The notes below the pieces were generated by a model. It saw only the letters and a list, made by a program, of their open reading frames with translations. It was not told the origin of the DNA and searched no databases. Below are positions 1-7,264 of a DNA stretch of 13,964 bases, piece by piece. How positions within the stretch are numbered: position 1 is the first letter of the stretch; each line of letters begins with the position of its first letter. The position numbers were made by a program, and so were the translations under genes. Source of the DNA: JADHMP01 sp964386915 (GTDB lineage Bacteria > Bacteroidota > Bacteroidia > Flavobacteriales > Flavobacteriaceae); assembly GCA_964386915.1 (NCBI GenBank), contig CAYLUQ010000025.1:1-13964 (forward strand), written 5' to 3'.

Positions 1-48
1 TTAGGGTCGACAAATATAATTAAGTTTCCCAAAAAATAGGAGACCAGA

Positions 49-90
49 ATGAAAAATACATTGTGTATTTTTAAAGTCTTAAAAAATTAA
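49..90 (+). other. Possible 13-codon upstream reading frame (leader peptide candidate)
   Basis: A short frame encoding MKNTLCIFKVLKN has AGGAG 6 nt before its ATG, a better Shine-Dalgarno match than most genes in this window. It stops one base before the ATG of the M20 peptidase, so translational coupling is conceivable. It also contains a 9-bp hairpin (52-72). There is no homology argument, and chance is a real alternative. Confidence 0.2.
52..72. terminator. AT-only hairpin just upstream of the peptidase gene
   Basis: AAAAATACA (52-60) and TGTATTTTT (64-72) are perfect 9-bp complements around a 3-nt loop. The right arm ends in a T run, giving the shape of a weak intrinsic terminator, perhaps for a gene left of the window. 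All but one base pair per arm are A-T, so stability is low. It lies 19 nt before the peptidase ATG and could equally be a 5' leader structure. Confidence 0.35.
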
Positions 91-91
91 A

Positions 92-1474
92 ATGAAATTA
101 ACAGCCCAGCAAGAGATTTTTATAGAGGAATTAAAATCATTTTTGCGTATTCCCTCTATCAGTGCAGACCCCCAATATCAAGATCAAGTTAGAGAAGCTG
201 CGTTATGGACAAAACAAGCTCTCCAAAAAGCAGGGTGTCAGCAAACCGAATTGATTGAAACCAAAGGACACCCCATAGTGTATGGCTCTTATCATCTGGA
301 CCAGCATTGCCCCACTGTTTTGGTTTATGGACACTATGATGTGCAACCTCCAGACCCACTAGACCTATGGGACACCCCCCCTTTTGAACCCACCCTTAAA
401 ACCACCCCCCTACACCCTGAAGGGGCTTTGTTTGCCAGAGGTGCCTGCGATGACAAAGGACAAGTTTTTATGCATATTAAGGCACTGGAAACACTCCTTT
501 CAACTAACACACCTCCTCCTTGCAACATTAAGTTTATGATTGAAGGGGAAGAAGAAGTGGGTAGCAATAATTTGGAAACCTTTGTCAAAAACAACAAACA
601 AAAACTAGAGGCAGACACAATTCTCATTTCCGACACTGGAATTATTTCTCGTGACACACCCTCCATAACAACAGGACTAAGAGGTTTGAGTTATATGGAA
701 GTTTGTGTTACCGGGCCAAACCGTGACCTTCATTCGGGTCTCTATGGTGGAGCTGTGGCTAACCCCATAAACGTGCTGTGTGAAATGATTGCGAAATTGA
801 CCAATGAGAAGGGTCAAATTACTATTCCCGGTTTTTATGAGGATGTCTTGGCCCTTTCGGCAAAAGAACGGGAACTTTTAGCCGAGGTGCCTTTTGATGA
901 AAATTCTTTTAAACAAGACATAGGGCTTTCAGCAACCCGAGGGGAAGAGGGCTTTTCTACCGAAGAGCGACGTTCCATTCGACCCACTTTAGACGTCAAT
1001 GGAATTTGGGGTGGCTATACTGGTGAAGGTGCAAAAACAGTTATTCCAAGCAAGGCCTATGCCAAAATATCGATGCGCTTGGTGCCCAATCAACAATGGG
1101 AAAAAATCAGTGCGCTTTTTACTTCCTATTTCCAACAATTAGCTCCTGAAAGTGTTTCGGTTTCTGTCACTACGCACCACGGTGGTATGGCCTATGTGAC
1201 CCCTACTGACACCCTGGCCTATAAAGCTGCCGAAGCAGCCTACAGCGCTTCTTTTGGCAAAGCGCCTGTTCCACACCGAGGCGGCGGCAGCATTCCTATA
1301 GTGCCCATGTTTGAAAAAGAGTTGGGGCTAAAGTCAATCCTGATGGGTTTTGGTCTAGACACCGATGCTATCCATTCCCCCAACGAACATTTTGGGTTGT
1401 TTAATTTTTTTAAAGGGATTGAAACCATTTGTCATTTTTACTTGCACTTTGCTGCTTTAAAAAGAGAATATTAA
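92..1474 (+). CDS. M20 family metallopeptidase (dipeptidase-like)
   Basis: This is a zinc-dependent aminoacyl-peptide hydrolase of the M20/CNDP-type dipeptidase family, probably cytosolic because no signal peptide is visible. All expected metal and catalytic motifs are present in order: GHYDVQP (H81, D83), ACDDKGQ (bridging Asp D120), EGEEEVGS (catalytic and metal Glu around 151-155), SDTG (D181), LHSGLYGG (H214, dimerisation-domain His), RGGGSIP, and the C-terminal IHSPNEH (H428). The 460 residues match the usual length. The ATG at 92 gives a natural family N-terminus (KLTAQQEIFIEELKSFLRIPS). The substrate, probably dipeptides, cannot be specified from sequence. The gene converges on hemW and the two stop codons overlap in TTAA at 1471-1474. 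Runs of seven and six C occur near 375-410 but the frame is intact. Confidence 0.93.
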   Translation: MKLTAQQEIFIEELKSFLRIPSISADPQYQDQVREAALWTKQALQKAGCQQTELIETKGHPIVYGSYHLDQHCPTVLVYGHYDVQPPDPLDLWDTPPFEPTLKTTPLHPEGALFARGACDDKGQVFMHIKALETLLSTNTPPPCNIKFMIEGEEEVGSNNLETFVKNNKQKLEADTILISDTGIISRDTPSITTGLRGLSYMEVCVTGPNRDLHSGLYGGAVANPINVLCEMIAKLTNEKGQITIPGFYEDVLALSAKERELLAEVPFDENSFKQDIGLSATRGEEGFSTEERRSIRPTLDVNGIWGGYTGEGAKTVIPSKAYAKISMRLVPNQQWEKISALFTSYFQQLAPESVSVSVTTHHGGMAYVTPTDTLAYKAAEAAYSASFGKAPVPHRGGGSIPIVPMFEKELGLKSILMGFGLDTDAIHSPNEHFGLFNFFKGIETICHFYLHFAALKREY

Positions 1475-2595
1475 AGCAAAAATAAATCGGAAGCTATACC
1501 GTCAGAGAGAAAACGAGCATGCTGGCTTATTTTGAGAATATCGCCATCCCAAAAAACATTCTGCAAAACTAATTGTGGGGTCACTTGCTCTTCTAAATAA
1601 GCTGTAAAATGGGGGCCAAAGCGTGTTCTTATAGCATGTAAAGAAACCCCCCATTGGGTGCGTAAGCCCGTCATAATATATTCATTAAACAAATCTTTTT
1701 GAGAAAGTGTTTCCGATTCTTGAGGCAAAAGACCCTCTTGTATTTGTTTCATATAGAGAGGGTTGTTAGACACATTCCAACTTCTGGTGTTTATCCCGTC
1801 AAAGCTATGGGCTCCGGGACCAATGCCTAAGTAGGCCTTTCCTTTCCAATAGTTTGAATTGTTCACAGCATAATAATTTGGTTTTCCAAAATTAGAAACC
1901 TCATAATGATTATAGCCTTGTTGTGTTAATCGCTGCACCAAATGGTCAAATTGTGCTTTGACAAGTTCCTCCTCTAAGAGGATAACCTCTCCTGTTTTCA
2001 CTTGGTGTGCCAATACCGTTTTGGGTTCTTCGGTTAGGGCATAGGCAGAAAGATGCATAGGCTTGTATTGCAAGGCTCTATCAATATCCTCCTCCCAAGA
2101 AGCAAGGGTGCTTTGGGGCATGCCATAGATCAAGTCAATTGAAAAATTATCAAAAAGTGCTGCGGTATGTTCTAAAGCAAGCTCTGCTTGTGCAGCATTA
2201 TGCAATCGATTCATTACATCTAAATGCTTCTGCTGAAAAGATTGTATACCCAAGCTAATGCGGTTAACGCCCACCTGCTTCAACGTTTTCAAATAGGTAG
2301 GGCTAGCATCATCAGGATTGACCTCCAAACTAATTTCTATAGGAGTTTGTATTTCAAAAAGTTGGTCAATTTTCAACAACCATTGTTCAATGACTTTCGG
2401 ACTAAGCAATGAGGGAGAACCACCACCAAAATATATGCTCTCTAGGGGTTTCTTCAAAAAGGAGGATTGCAGTTCAAGTTCAGCCAGCATACTTTTTAAC
2501 ATCTTATCCTGCTGCTTCAATTGAGTAGAAAAATGAAAATTACAATAATGACAAGCTTGCTTGCAAAAGGGATAATGAATATAGATTCCCGCCAT
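1471..2595 (-). CDS. hemW: HemW-type radical SAM protein (heme chaperone, coproporphyrinogen oxidase-like)
   Basis: This belongs to the HemN/HemW radical SAM family. The cluster motif near the N-terminus is C11-x3-C15-x2-C18 followed by NFHF. It lacks the extra cysteine (CxxxCxxCxC) of true HemN, which points to HemW, a heme-binding chaperone rather than the anaerobic coproporphyrinogen oxidase. The glycine-rich SAM motif GGGSPS is at 57-62, and LSAYALTEEPKT is the conserved HemW block. I chose the ATG at 2595 (MAGIYIHYPF, 374 aa): family members begin exactly there, and it lies 5 nt past the ruvC stop. A longer frame from 2646 would add 17 non-family residues and overlap ruvC. It is the last gene of a lipoprotein-ruvC-hemW minus-strand operon. 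Confidence 0.92.
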   Translation of the reverse strand: MAGIYIHYPFCKQACHYCNFHFSTQLKQQDKMLKSMLAELELQSSFLKKPLESIYFGGGSPSLLSPKVIEQWLLKIDQLFEIQTPIEISLEVNPDDASPTYLKTLKQVGVNRISLGIQSFQQKHLDVMNRLHNAAQAELALEHTAALFDNFSIDLIYGMPQSTLASWEEDIDRALQYKPMHLSAYALTEEPKTVLAHQVKTGEVILLEEELVKAQFDHLVQRLTQQGYNHYEVSNFGKPNYYAVNNSNYWKGKAYLGIGPGAHSFDGINTRSWNVSNNPLYMKQIQEGLLPQESETLSQKDLFNEYIMTGLRTQWGVSLHAIRTRFGPHFTAYLEEQVTPQLVLQNVFWDGDILKISQHARFLSDGIASDLFLL

Positions 2596-2600
2596 GACCC

Positions 2601-3155
2601 CTAGGTGTGGACCTTTTTGGGATTTTGAGCCACAAAAGATGCCCAACCGGAATAGCTCTTTTGTGTATTGGCTTTACCGGCGTTGAAAAAATGACATACC
2701 GCAGCGGCAAGCCCATCTGTTGCGTCTAAATTTTTAGGTAATTCTTTAATAGTCAAGAGTTGCTGCAACATTTTGGCCACTTGTTCTTTACTGGCGTTTC
2801 CATTGCCTGTGATGGCCATTTTGATTTTTTTGGGCGAATATTCTGTTATCGGAATTTGTCTGGATAAACCTGCAGCCATTGCCACCCCTTGCGCCCTACC
2901 TAACTTTAACATGGATTGGACGTTTTTACCAAAAAAAGGGGCTTCAATGGCAATTTCATCAGGATGATGTTCGTCAATAATTTGAATAGTTCGTTTAAAT
3001 ATTTGCTCTAATTTTAAATAGTGATCGGTATATTTTTTTAAAATTAGTTCTTGAAATTGAAGCAATTCCATTTGCTTATCCTTAACTAGAATTAAGCCAA
3101 ATCCCATAATGGTAGTACCGGGATCTATGCCCAAAATGATACGATCCGTTTTCAT
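2601..3155 (-). CDS. ruvC: Crossover junction endodeoxyribonuclease RuvC
   Basis: RuvC is the Holliday-junction resolvase that cuts recombination intermediates together with RuvAB. The RNase H-like fold and its acidic catalytic tetrad are visible: D11 in LGIDPGTT, E71 in AIEAPFFGKN, and D144/D147 in LDATDGLAAAVCH. The block SMLKLGRAQGVAMAA is also characteristic, and 184 residues is the normal length. The start codon overlaps the stop of the upstream lipoprotein gene in an ATGA arrangement (3152-3155), which implies translational coupling. hemW follows 5 nt later. Coupling of ruvC and hemW looks like gene-order conservation rather than a shared pathway. Confidence 0.95.
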   Translation of the reverse strand: MKTDRIILGIDPGTTIMGFGLILVKDKQMELLQFQELILKKYTDHYLKLEQIFKRTIQIIDEHHPDEIAIEAPFFGKNVQSMLKLGRAQGVAMAAGLSRQIPITEYSPKKIKMAITGNGNASKEQVAKMLQQLLTIKELPKNLDATDGLAAAVCHFFNAGKANTQKSYSGWASFVAQNPKKVHT

Positions 3156-3649
3156 TTTGAAACGGGTGCTGCTTGTATCAATAGGGGCAATTGAAATTTA
3201 ATTTCTACGGGTTCTCCCACATTGGTTTTAATGGCGGGTTGGGCCTTTGGTAGGCTTGCAACAGCATCATATAGAGCATCCTCTAGTCCGTCAATATTGT
3301 TGCGCAAAACATTGGAAATAAGGGCTTCCTCTAGGGTAAAACGCCCTTCCTTATTCACAATCAGTGATATATTAATTTCTTCCTCAAGGCTTTGCTGAGA
3401 CGTTAGAGGATTGTTCTCAAAATAGAGACGCATAGCCCCACTCACTTCCGATTCAAAGCAGGTCCATTGAGCCTCCGTGTCAAGGTCTGCACAGGGCTCA
3501 AAACTAGGCGGTTGGTCTGCTTCATTCCAAGAAGATGATTTTTTAATTTCAGCTTGAGACACTTTGGTGTCTTCAAAAAAGAAGCAGCCTGTTGCTAGAA
3601 GATAGAATACTGAAAATGATGCGGTTAAGTTTATTTTTAATAAGTTCAT
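3152..3649 (-). CDS. Conserved small lipoprotein upstream of ruvC, possible TonB-C-like domain
   Basis: The function is unknown. The N-terminus is a lipoprotein signal: K5, a hydrophobic stretch, then LLATGC with the acylation cysteine at 22. The mature part has a conserved-looking segment, PPSFEPCADL...WTCFE, with two cysteines that could form a disulfide. The C-terminal half (EEEINISLIVNKEGRFTLEE through VEIKFQLPL) has the beta-strand pattern of the C-terminal domain of TonB-like energy transducers, but with no TonB membrane anchor. From memory, similar lipoproteins sit next to ruvC in other flavobacteria, so this looks like a lineage-conserved envelope protein. It is the first gene of the minus-strand operon and its stop overlaps the ruvC start by 4 nt. 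The domain suggestion is an inference. Confidence 0.75.
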   Translation of the reverse strand: MNLLKINLTASFSVFYLLATGCFFFEDTKVSQAEIKKSSSWNEADQPPSFEPCADLDTEAQWTCFESEVSGAMRLYFENNPLTSQQSLEEEINISLIVNKEGRFTLEEALISNVLRNNIDGLEDALYDAVASLPKAQPAIKTNVGEPVEIKFQLPLLIQAAPVSK

Positions 3650-3723
3650 GGTACTTTAATTATATCCTAAAAATACAATTATTTTTTGATTCAATTTAGT
3701 ACCTTGCTACTAAAACCATCTCT

Positions 3724-4221
3724 TTGGACCTCTTGCTTTTTATTGTAGCCTCCTTTTTTATGCTGTTGGGAATTGCAGGAAGTGTTCTGCCTATCCTCCC
3801 GGGGCCGTTAACTTCTTGGGTAGGTTTACTATTGCTTTATATAACCCAGGCCGTTCCCCTCAATTATGTCTTTCTTATTAGCACATTCTTGGTGGCCTTG
3901 TTGGTTTTTGTTTTAGATCAATTTATTTCCATTTGGGGCGTAAAGAAATTTGGGGGCGATCGGAATAGTGTGATTGGAAGTGTGATTGGTTTGGTGGTAG
4001 GCCTCCTGTTTTTAGGGCCCTTAGGTTTGTTAATTGGCCCTTTTTTAGGGGCCTTCATAGGTGGCTTTTGGGGAAATCAAGAATTTAAAAAATCAATGCG
4101 GTCTGCTGTAGGTGCAGTGGTTGGTTTTTTAACCGGTTCTTTCCTCAAACTCTTGTTAGCTATTATTTATTTGGTGTTTTTTATTCGGTTGAGTTGGCAA
4201 CACAGCGCCACTCTTTTTTAA
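3724..4221 (+). CDS. DUF456 family integral membrane protein
   Basis: This small hydrophobic protein of 165 residues has about four membrane segments. It shows the DUF456 hallmarks: an N-terminal helix ending in LGIAGSVLPILPGPLTSWVG, a DQFISIWGVKKFGGDR loop, and glycine-rich helices (SVIGLVVGLLFLGPLGLLIGPFLGAFIGG). Its biochemical role is unknown. The start is TTG at 3724: the frame is closed by TAG at 3697, no ATG lies in between, and the sequence from LDLLLFIVASFFMLLGIAG matches the family N-terminus. The first internal ATG (residue 13) would cut the first helix. It is divergent from the lipoprotein-ruvC-hemW operon across 74 bp and is followed by a terminator hairpin. Confidence 0.85.
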   Translation: MDLLLFIVASFFMLLGIAGSVLPILPGPLTSWVGLLLLYITQAVPLNYVFLISTFLVALLVFVLDQFISIWGVKKFGGDRNSVIGSVIGLVVGLLFLGPLGLLIGPFLGAFIGGFWGNQEFKKSMRSAVGAVVGFLTGSFLKLLLAIIYLVFFIRLSWQHSATLF

Positions 4222-4237
4222 GGGTACCCTAAGAAAC

Positions 4238-4276
4238 ATTAATTAACCTACTAGATTGGGTAATTAATGGTTTTTT
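4238..4276 (+). terminator. Intrinsic terminator after the DUF456 gene
   Basis: ATTAATTAACC (4238-4248) and GGGTAATTAAT (4258-4268) are complementary with one mismatch. They enclose a 9-nt loop and are followed by a T run at 4271-4276. The position 17 nt after the DUF456 stop and before the next promoter fits a Rho-independent terminator. Confidence 0.65.
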
Positions 4277-4372
4277 ATCTAGAATGATAGGCATATCACC
4301 ACCAAACAAGTCTGTAGTCCATTTCTTACGTTTTTAGGCTTTTTTCTGCTATTCTATCAGAATAAAAATGAT

Positions 4373-4380
4373 TACTTTTG
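4373..4380 (+). promoter_or_regulatory. Bacteroidota -7 promoter element (TACTTTTG)
   Basis: TACTTTTG matches the TAnnTTTG consensus of the Bacteroidota primary sigma factor. No good TTTG lies 19-21 nt upstream (nearest is TTCTG at 4344-4348), so only half the promoter is convincing. Its G is only 4 nt from the ATG at 4385, so a transcript from here would have almost no 5' leader. Confidence 0.5.
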
Positions 4381-4384
4381 AGGC

Positions 4385-4588
4385 ATGCAATTGTTTCTTT
4401 TAACTTTTGGTTTGCTAGCTCTAGCCTTTGCAGGCATAGCGATTAAAATTTGGGCCAAAAAAGAAGGATCCTTTTCAGGCACTTGCGCCAGTCAAAGTCC
4501 TTTTTTGAATAAAGAAGGTGAACCTTGTAGTCTTTGCGGAAAAAAACCAGAAGAACAAAACTGCACCCCTAGCCCTTCTCATAACTAG
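4385..4588 (+). CDS. Small Cys-containing membrane-anchored protein
   Basis: This 67-residue protein has one N-terminal hydrophobic helix (residues 2-23), a KIWAKKEGSFSGTCAS junction, and a short tail with four cysteines: C34, a C48-x2-C51 pair, and C60. I recall similar short proteins with the pattern AFAGIAIKIW...GTCAS...NKEG..C..CGK in many Bacteroidota, with no known function. The CxxC pair and nearby cysteines could bind a metal or cluster, but this is inference. It is the first gene of a tight group: 12 nt separate it from the ECF sigma gene, which overlaps the Nramp-like transporter. The only ATG sits right after a TACTTTTG promoter element. Confidence 0.75.
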   Translation: MQLFLLTFGLLALAFAGIAIKIWAKKEGSFSGTCASQSPFLNKEGEPCSLCGKKPEEQNCTPSPSHN

Positions 4589-4600
4589 CGACCTTAGGCT

Positions 4601-5161
4601 ATGGACCGCGGGGAACTAAACAAATCAATTACACGTGCACAAGAGGGAGATCAAAGAGCTTTTAACGTGCTGTTTGACACCCATTGGGAATATGTTTTTG
4701 GATTTCTTTTTCAGCGCACTCAAAACGAACAATTAGCCGATGAACTGGCCGTGGAGGCGTTTACCAAAGCGTTTGACAACATTCAAAGCTACAAACATTC
4801 CTATAGTTTTAAAACTTGGTTGATCACCATTGCCAAAAACAATCAGATTGACCAAATTCGAAAAACAAAAAAAAATCCTATCCCTGCTACAGAAAACCTA
4901 GAGCTACTGGCACAGCATCATGAGCGGGTTTCTCCTTCTCCTGAAGATTTATTGATACAAAATCAACAGTCTGAAAAACTGCTTCATTGTATTAAAAGTT
5001 TACCAAAGGCTTATAAAACCATTTTACAATTGCGCTATTTTGAGGACTTAAATTATACGCAAATCGAAAAAAAATTAAATTTATCTCCTAATTTAGTTAA
5101 AGTGCGCCTCTTTAGAGCCAAAAAAATGTTAGCACAAGCCCTTATTGATGATACGCTTTAA
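4601..5161 (+). CDS. ECF-type RNA polymerase sigma factor
   Basis: This 186-residue sigma-70 family protein consists only of regions 2 and 4. Region 2 (about 20-90) includes DELAVEAFTKAFDNI and FKTWLITIAKNNQIDQIRK. Region 4 (about 125-180) includes LPKAYKTILQLRYFEDLNYTQIEKKLNL and the recognition helix LVKVRLFRAKKML. Such proteins redirect RNA polymerase to a dedicated regulon. No anti-sigma factor (ZAS/FecR-type) follows; the next gene is a transporter, so control must come from elsewhere or be transcriptional. The end overlaps the transporter start by 14 nt. The ATG at 4601 gives a standard N-terminus. It lies downstream of the small Cys protein, probably in the same transcript. Confidence 0.9.
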   Translation: MDRGELNKSITRAQEGDQRAFNVLFDTHWEYVFGFLFQRTQNEQLADELAVEAFTKAFDNIQSYKHSYSFKTWLITIAKNNQIDQIRKTKKNPIPATENLELLAQHHERVSPSPEDLLIQNQQSEKLLHCIKSLPKAYKTILQLRYFEDLNYTQIEKKLNLSPNLVKVRLFRAKKMLAQALIDDTL

Positions 5162-6365
5162 ATTTTCAAAACTTGGCCCTGGACTTCTTTTTGCAGGAGC
5201 TGCCATAGGGGTTTCCCATTTGGTGCAATCAACTCGGGCAGGAGCTGATTTTGGCTGGGGACTTTTATGGGCCTTGGTGCTCACCAATCTTTTCAAATAT
5301 CCTTTTTTTCAAGCCGGTCCTCGCTATGCTATAGCCACTGGCAAATCACTTTTAGAGGGCTACTATACCCTTGGCAAAGGTTATTTATGGGTCTATTTTG
5401 TGTTGAATTTTGTTACCATGTTCACCATTCAAACGGCTGTTACGGTGGTTACCGCCGGACTAGCTGCCCAACTCTTTGGCCTCACCGATAATATCGTGAC
5501 ATGGAGTATACTAATAACCGTTCTATGTACCCTGTTGCTCATTATTGGCCGCTATCAGCTACTTGATCGGTTTATTAAAATCATTATGGCCGTTATGGCT
5601 ATTTGCTCCATAGCCTCTTTTAGTTTTGCCTATTTTAATTCCGCGGCTGCACTCCCTTGGTCTCAGGTTTTTCCTCAGGGAAGCGAATTACTTTTTTTGG
5701 TTGCATTTATGGGGTGGATGCCCGCTCCACTCGATATTTCCATATGGCATTCCATTTGGACCTTAGAAAAGAATAAAACCAAAAAAATGGATCTAAAAGA
5801 AAGCCTTTTTGATTTTAATGTAGGTTATCTAGGCACATTTGTACTTGCCTTTTGCTTTTTGGGTCTAGGCGCTTTGGTGATGCATCAATCGGGCGCTAGC
5901 TTTTCTAGCAATGGCACTACTTTTGCCGGACAACTCATTGGGCTCTATACCACCAATTTTGGGCAAGGCTTCTATTGGATTATTGCGTTGGCGGCCTTCA
6001 CCACCATGTTTAGCACCTCCATCACCACCCTAGATGCTTCCCCCCGAAGTATGAGCCAAACTTTTTCGCTACTGTTTAAGAAAAAACAATCGCAACATTA
6101 TGTTCTTTGGCTGCTTCTTCTGGCCACCGGCACAGCACTAATTTTTCTTTTTTTACGCTCTGAAATGTTTTTGCTTGTTCAAATTGCCACTGTTTTATCT
6201 TTTTTAACCACACCGCTCTATGCTTTTTTAAATTATAAACTGTGTTTTGGAGCTCAAATGCCCACAGAAGCAAGACCAAGCAACAACAACAAAAGGCTTG
6301 CTCAAGTAGGACTTCTGTTTTTGACCGGTTTCACGCTCTATTATCTTTTGGGACTGCTAACTTAG
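5148..6365 (+). CDS. Nramp-related (SLC11-like) membrane transporter with non-canonical metal site
   Basis: This integral membrane protein of 405 residues has about 11 hydrophobic segments and the Nramp N-terminal signature GPGLLFAG...AGADFGW (10-37). In canonical Nramp/MntH proteins this helix carries the metal ligands in a DPGN motif. Aligning on the GPG and FG(Y/W) ends puts GVSH (21-24) there, so both the Asp and the Asn are absent. The helix-6 motif MPH becomes MPAP (in AFMGWMPAPLDISIWHS). The substrate is therefore unlikely to be Mn/Fe by the standard site; magnesium, another cation or a non-metal is possible. I chose ATG 5148; a TTG three bases earlier is also in frame. It overlaps the ECF sigma gene by 14 nt, which argues for co-expression. 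Confidence 0.85.
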   Translation: MIRFKFSKLGPGLLFAGAAIGVSHLVQSTRAGADFGWGLLWALVLTNLFKYPFFQAGPRYAIATGKSLLEGYYTLGKGYLWVYFVLNFVTMFTIQTAVTVVTAGLAAQLFGLTDNIVTWSILITVLCTLLLIIGRYQLLDRFIKIIMAVMAICSIASFSFAYFNSAAALPWSQVFPQGSELLFLVAFMGWMPAPLDISIWHSIWTLEKNKTKKMDLKESLFDFNVGYLGTFVLAFCFLGLGALVMHQSGASFSSNGTTFAGQLIGLYTTNFGQGFYWIIALAAFTTMFSTSITTLDASPRSMSQTFSLLFKKKQSQHYVLWLLLLATGTALIFLFLRSEMFLLVQIATVLSFLTTPLYAFLNYKLCFGAQMPTEARPSNNNKRLAQVGLLFLTGFTLYYLLGLLT

Positions 6366-6378
6366 TTTGCTATCTTTG
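6347..6378 (+). promoter_or_regulatory. lipA promoter, Bacteroidota type
   Basis: TTTG (6347-6350) is followed after 20 nt by TATCTTTG (6371-6378). This matches the Bacteroidota consensus TTTG-N19-21-TAnnTTTG and is the best promoter in the window. The -33 box lies inside the end of the transporter gene. The predicted transcription start is near 6383-6386, leaving a leader of about 10 nt before the lipA ATG at 6395. Confidence 0.7.
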
Positions 6379-6394
6379 CCAAAAGAGTTGATTT

Positions 6395-7264
6395 ATGGCG
6401 TTGGTGGAAGAACAAAAAACAGTTCAAAAAAAACCTAATTGGATTCGGGTAAAACTCCCCACGGGAAAAAAATATACGGAACTCAGGGGGCTTGTAGACC
6501 GCTATAATCTCAACACTATCTGTACCTCTGGAAGCTGTCCCAATATGGGTGAATGCTGGGCTGAAGGCACAGCTACTTTCATGATTTTGGGTAATATTTG
6601 CACCCGATCTTGTGGGTTTTGTGGTGTTCAAACCGGGAGACCTGGAGCCGTTGATTGGGAAGAACCCGAAAAGGTAGCTCAATCCATCAAAACCATGAAA
6701 ATTAAGCATGCTGTGCTTACCTCTGTAGACCGAGACGACCTTAAAGACATGGGATCCATTATTTGGGCCGAAACGGTAAATGCCGTGAGAAGAATGAACC
6801 CCAACACCACCCTAGAAACACTTATCCCCGATTTTCAGGGCAACAAACGAAATCTTGACCGTATCATTGAAGTGGCGCCCGAGGTGGTTTCACACAATGT
6901 AGAAACCGTTCGCAGACTTACCCGAAAAGTGAGAGTACAGGCAAAATATGATGTGAGCCTTGAAGTTTTAGCCTATTTAAAAAACCAAGGGGTGAACAGA
7001 ACTAAATCTGGCATCATGTTGGGGCTTGGTGAAACCAAAGAAGAAGTTTTAGAAACGCTCCAAGATCTCCGAAATGCCAAAGTAGATGTGGTGACCATTG
7101 GTCAATATCTTCAGCCTTCTAAAAAACACCTTCCGGTTCAAGATTTTATAACCCCCGAGCAATTTGAAGACTACGCTCAATATGCCAAGTCCTTGGGCTT
7201 CATTCATGTGGAAAGCGGACCCCTAGTTCGTTCTTCCTACAAGGCCCATAAACACATTCATTAA
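6395..7264 (+). CDS. lipA: Lipoyl synthase LipA
   Basis: This radical SAM enzyme inserts two sulfur atoms into octanoyl groups on lipoyl carrier proteins (pyruvate and 2-oxoglutarate dehydrogenase E2, GcvH). Both clusters are evident. The auxiliary cluster is C43-x4-C48-x5-C54 (CTSGSCPNMGEC) and the radical SAM cluster is C69-x3-C73-x2-C76 (CTRSCGFC). The C-terminal RSSYKA supplies the conserved Ser that ligates the auxiliary cluster. VLTSVDRDDL, DFQG and SHNVETV are further LipA blocks. The length of 289 is normal. The gene has its own promoter, so it need not depend on the ECF/transporter transcript. Its stop overlaps that of lpxK in a shared TTAA (7261-7264). Confidence 0.97.
   Translation: MALVEEQKTVQKKPNWIRVKLPTGKKYTELRGLVDRYNLNTICTSGSCPNMGECWAEGTATFMILGNICTRSCGFCGVQTGRPGAVDWEEPEKVAQSIKTMKIKHAVLTSVDRDDLKDMGSIIWAETVNAVRRMNPNTTLETLIPDFQGNKRNLDRIIEVAPEVVSHNVETVRRLTRKVRVQAKYDVSLEVLAYLKNQGVNRTKSGIMLGLGETKEEVLETLQDLRNAKVDVVTIGQYLQPSKKHLPVQDFITPEQFEDYAQYAKSLGFIHVESGPLVRSSYKAHKHIH

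Noticed and set aside
370..412. C7 and C6 runs in the M20 gene as phase-variable tracts
   Set aside because: Both encode ordinary Pro/Thr codons in a housekeeping-type enzyme; runs this short are weak evidence for phase variation.
334..666. 110-codon minus-strand frame inside the M20 gene
   Set aside because: It lies antisense to a gene with complete catalytic motifs, and its product has no recognisable features.
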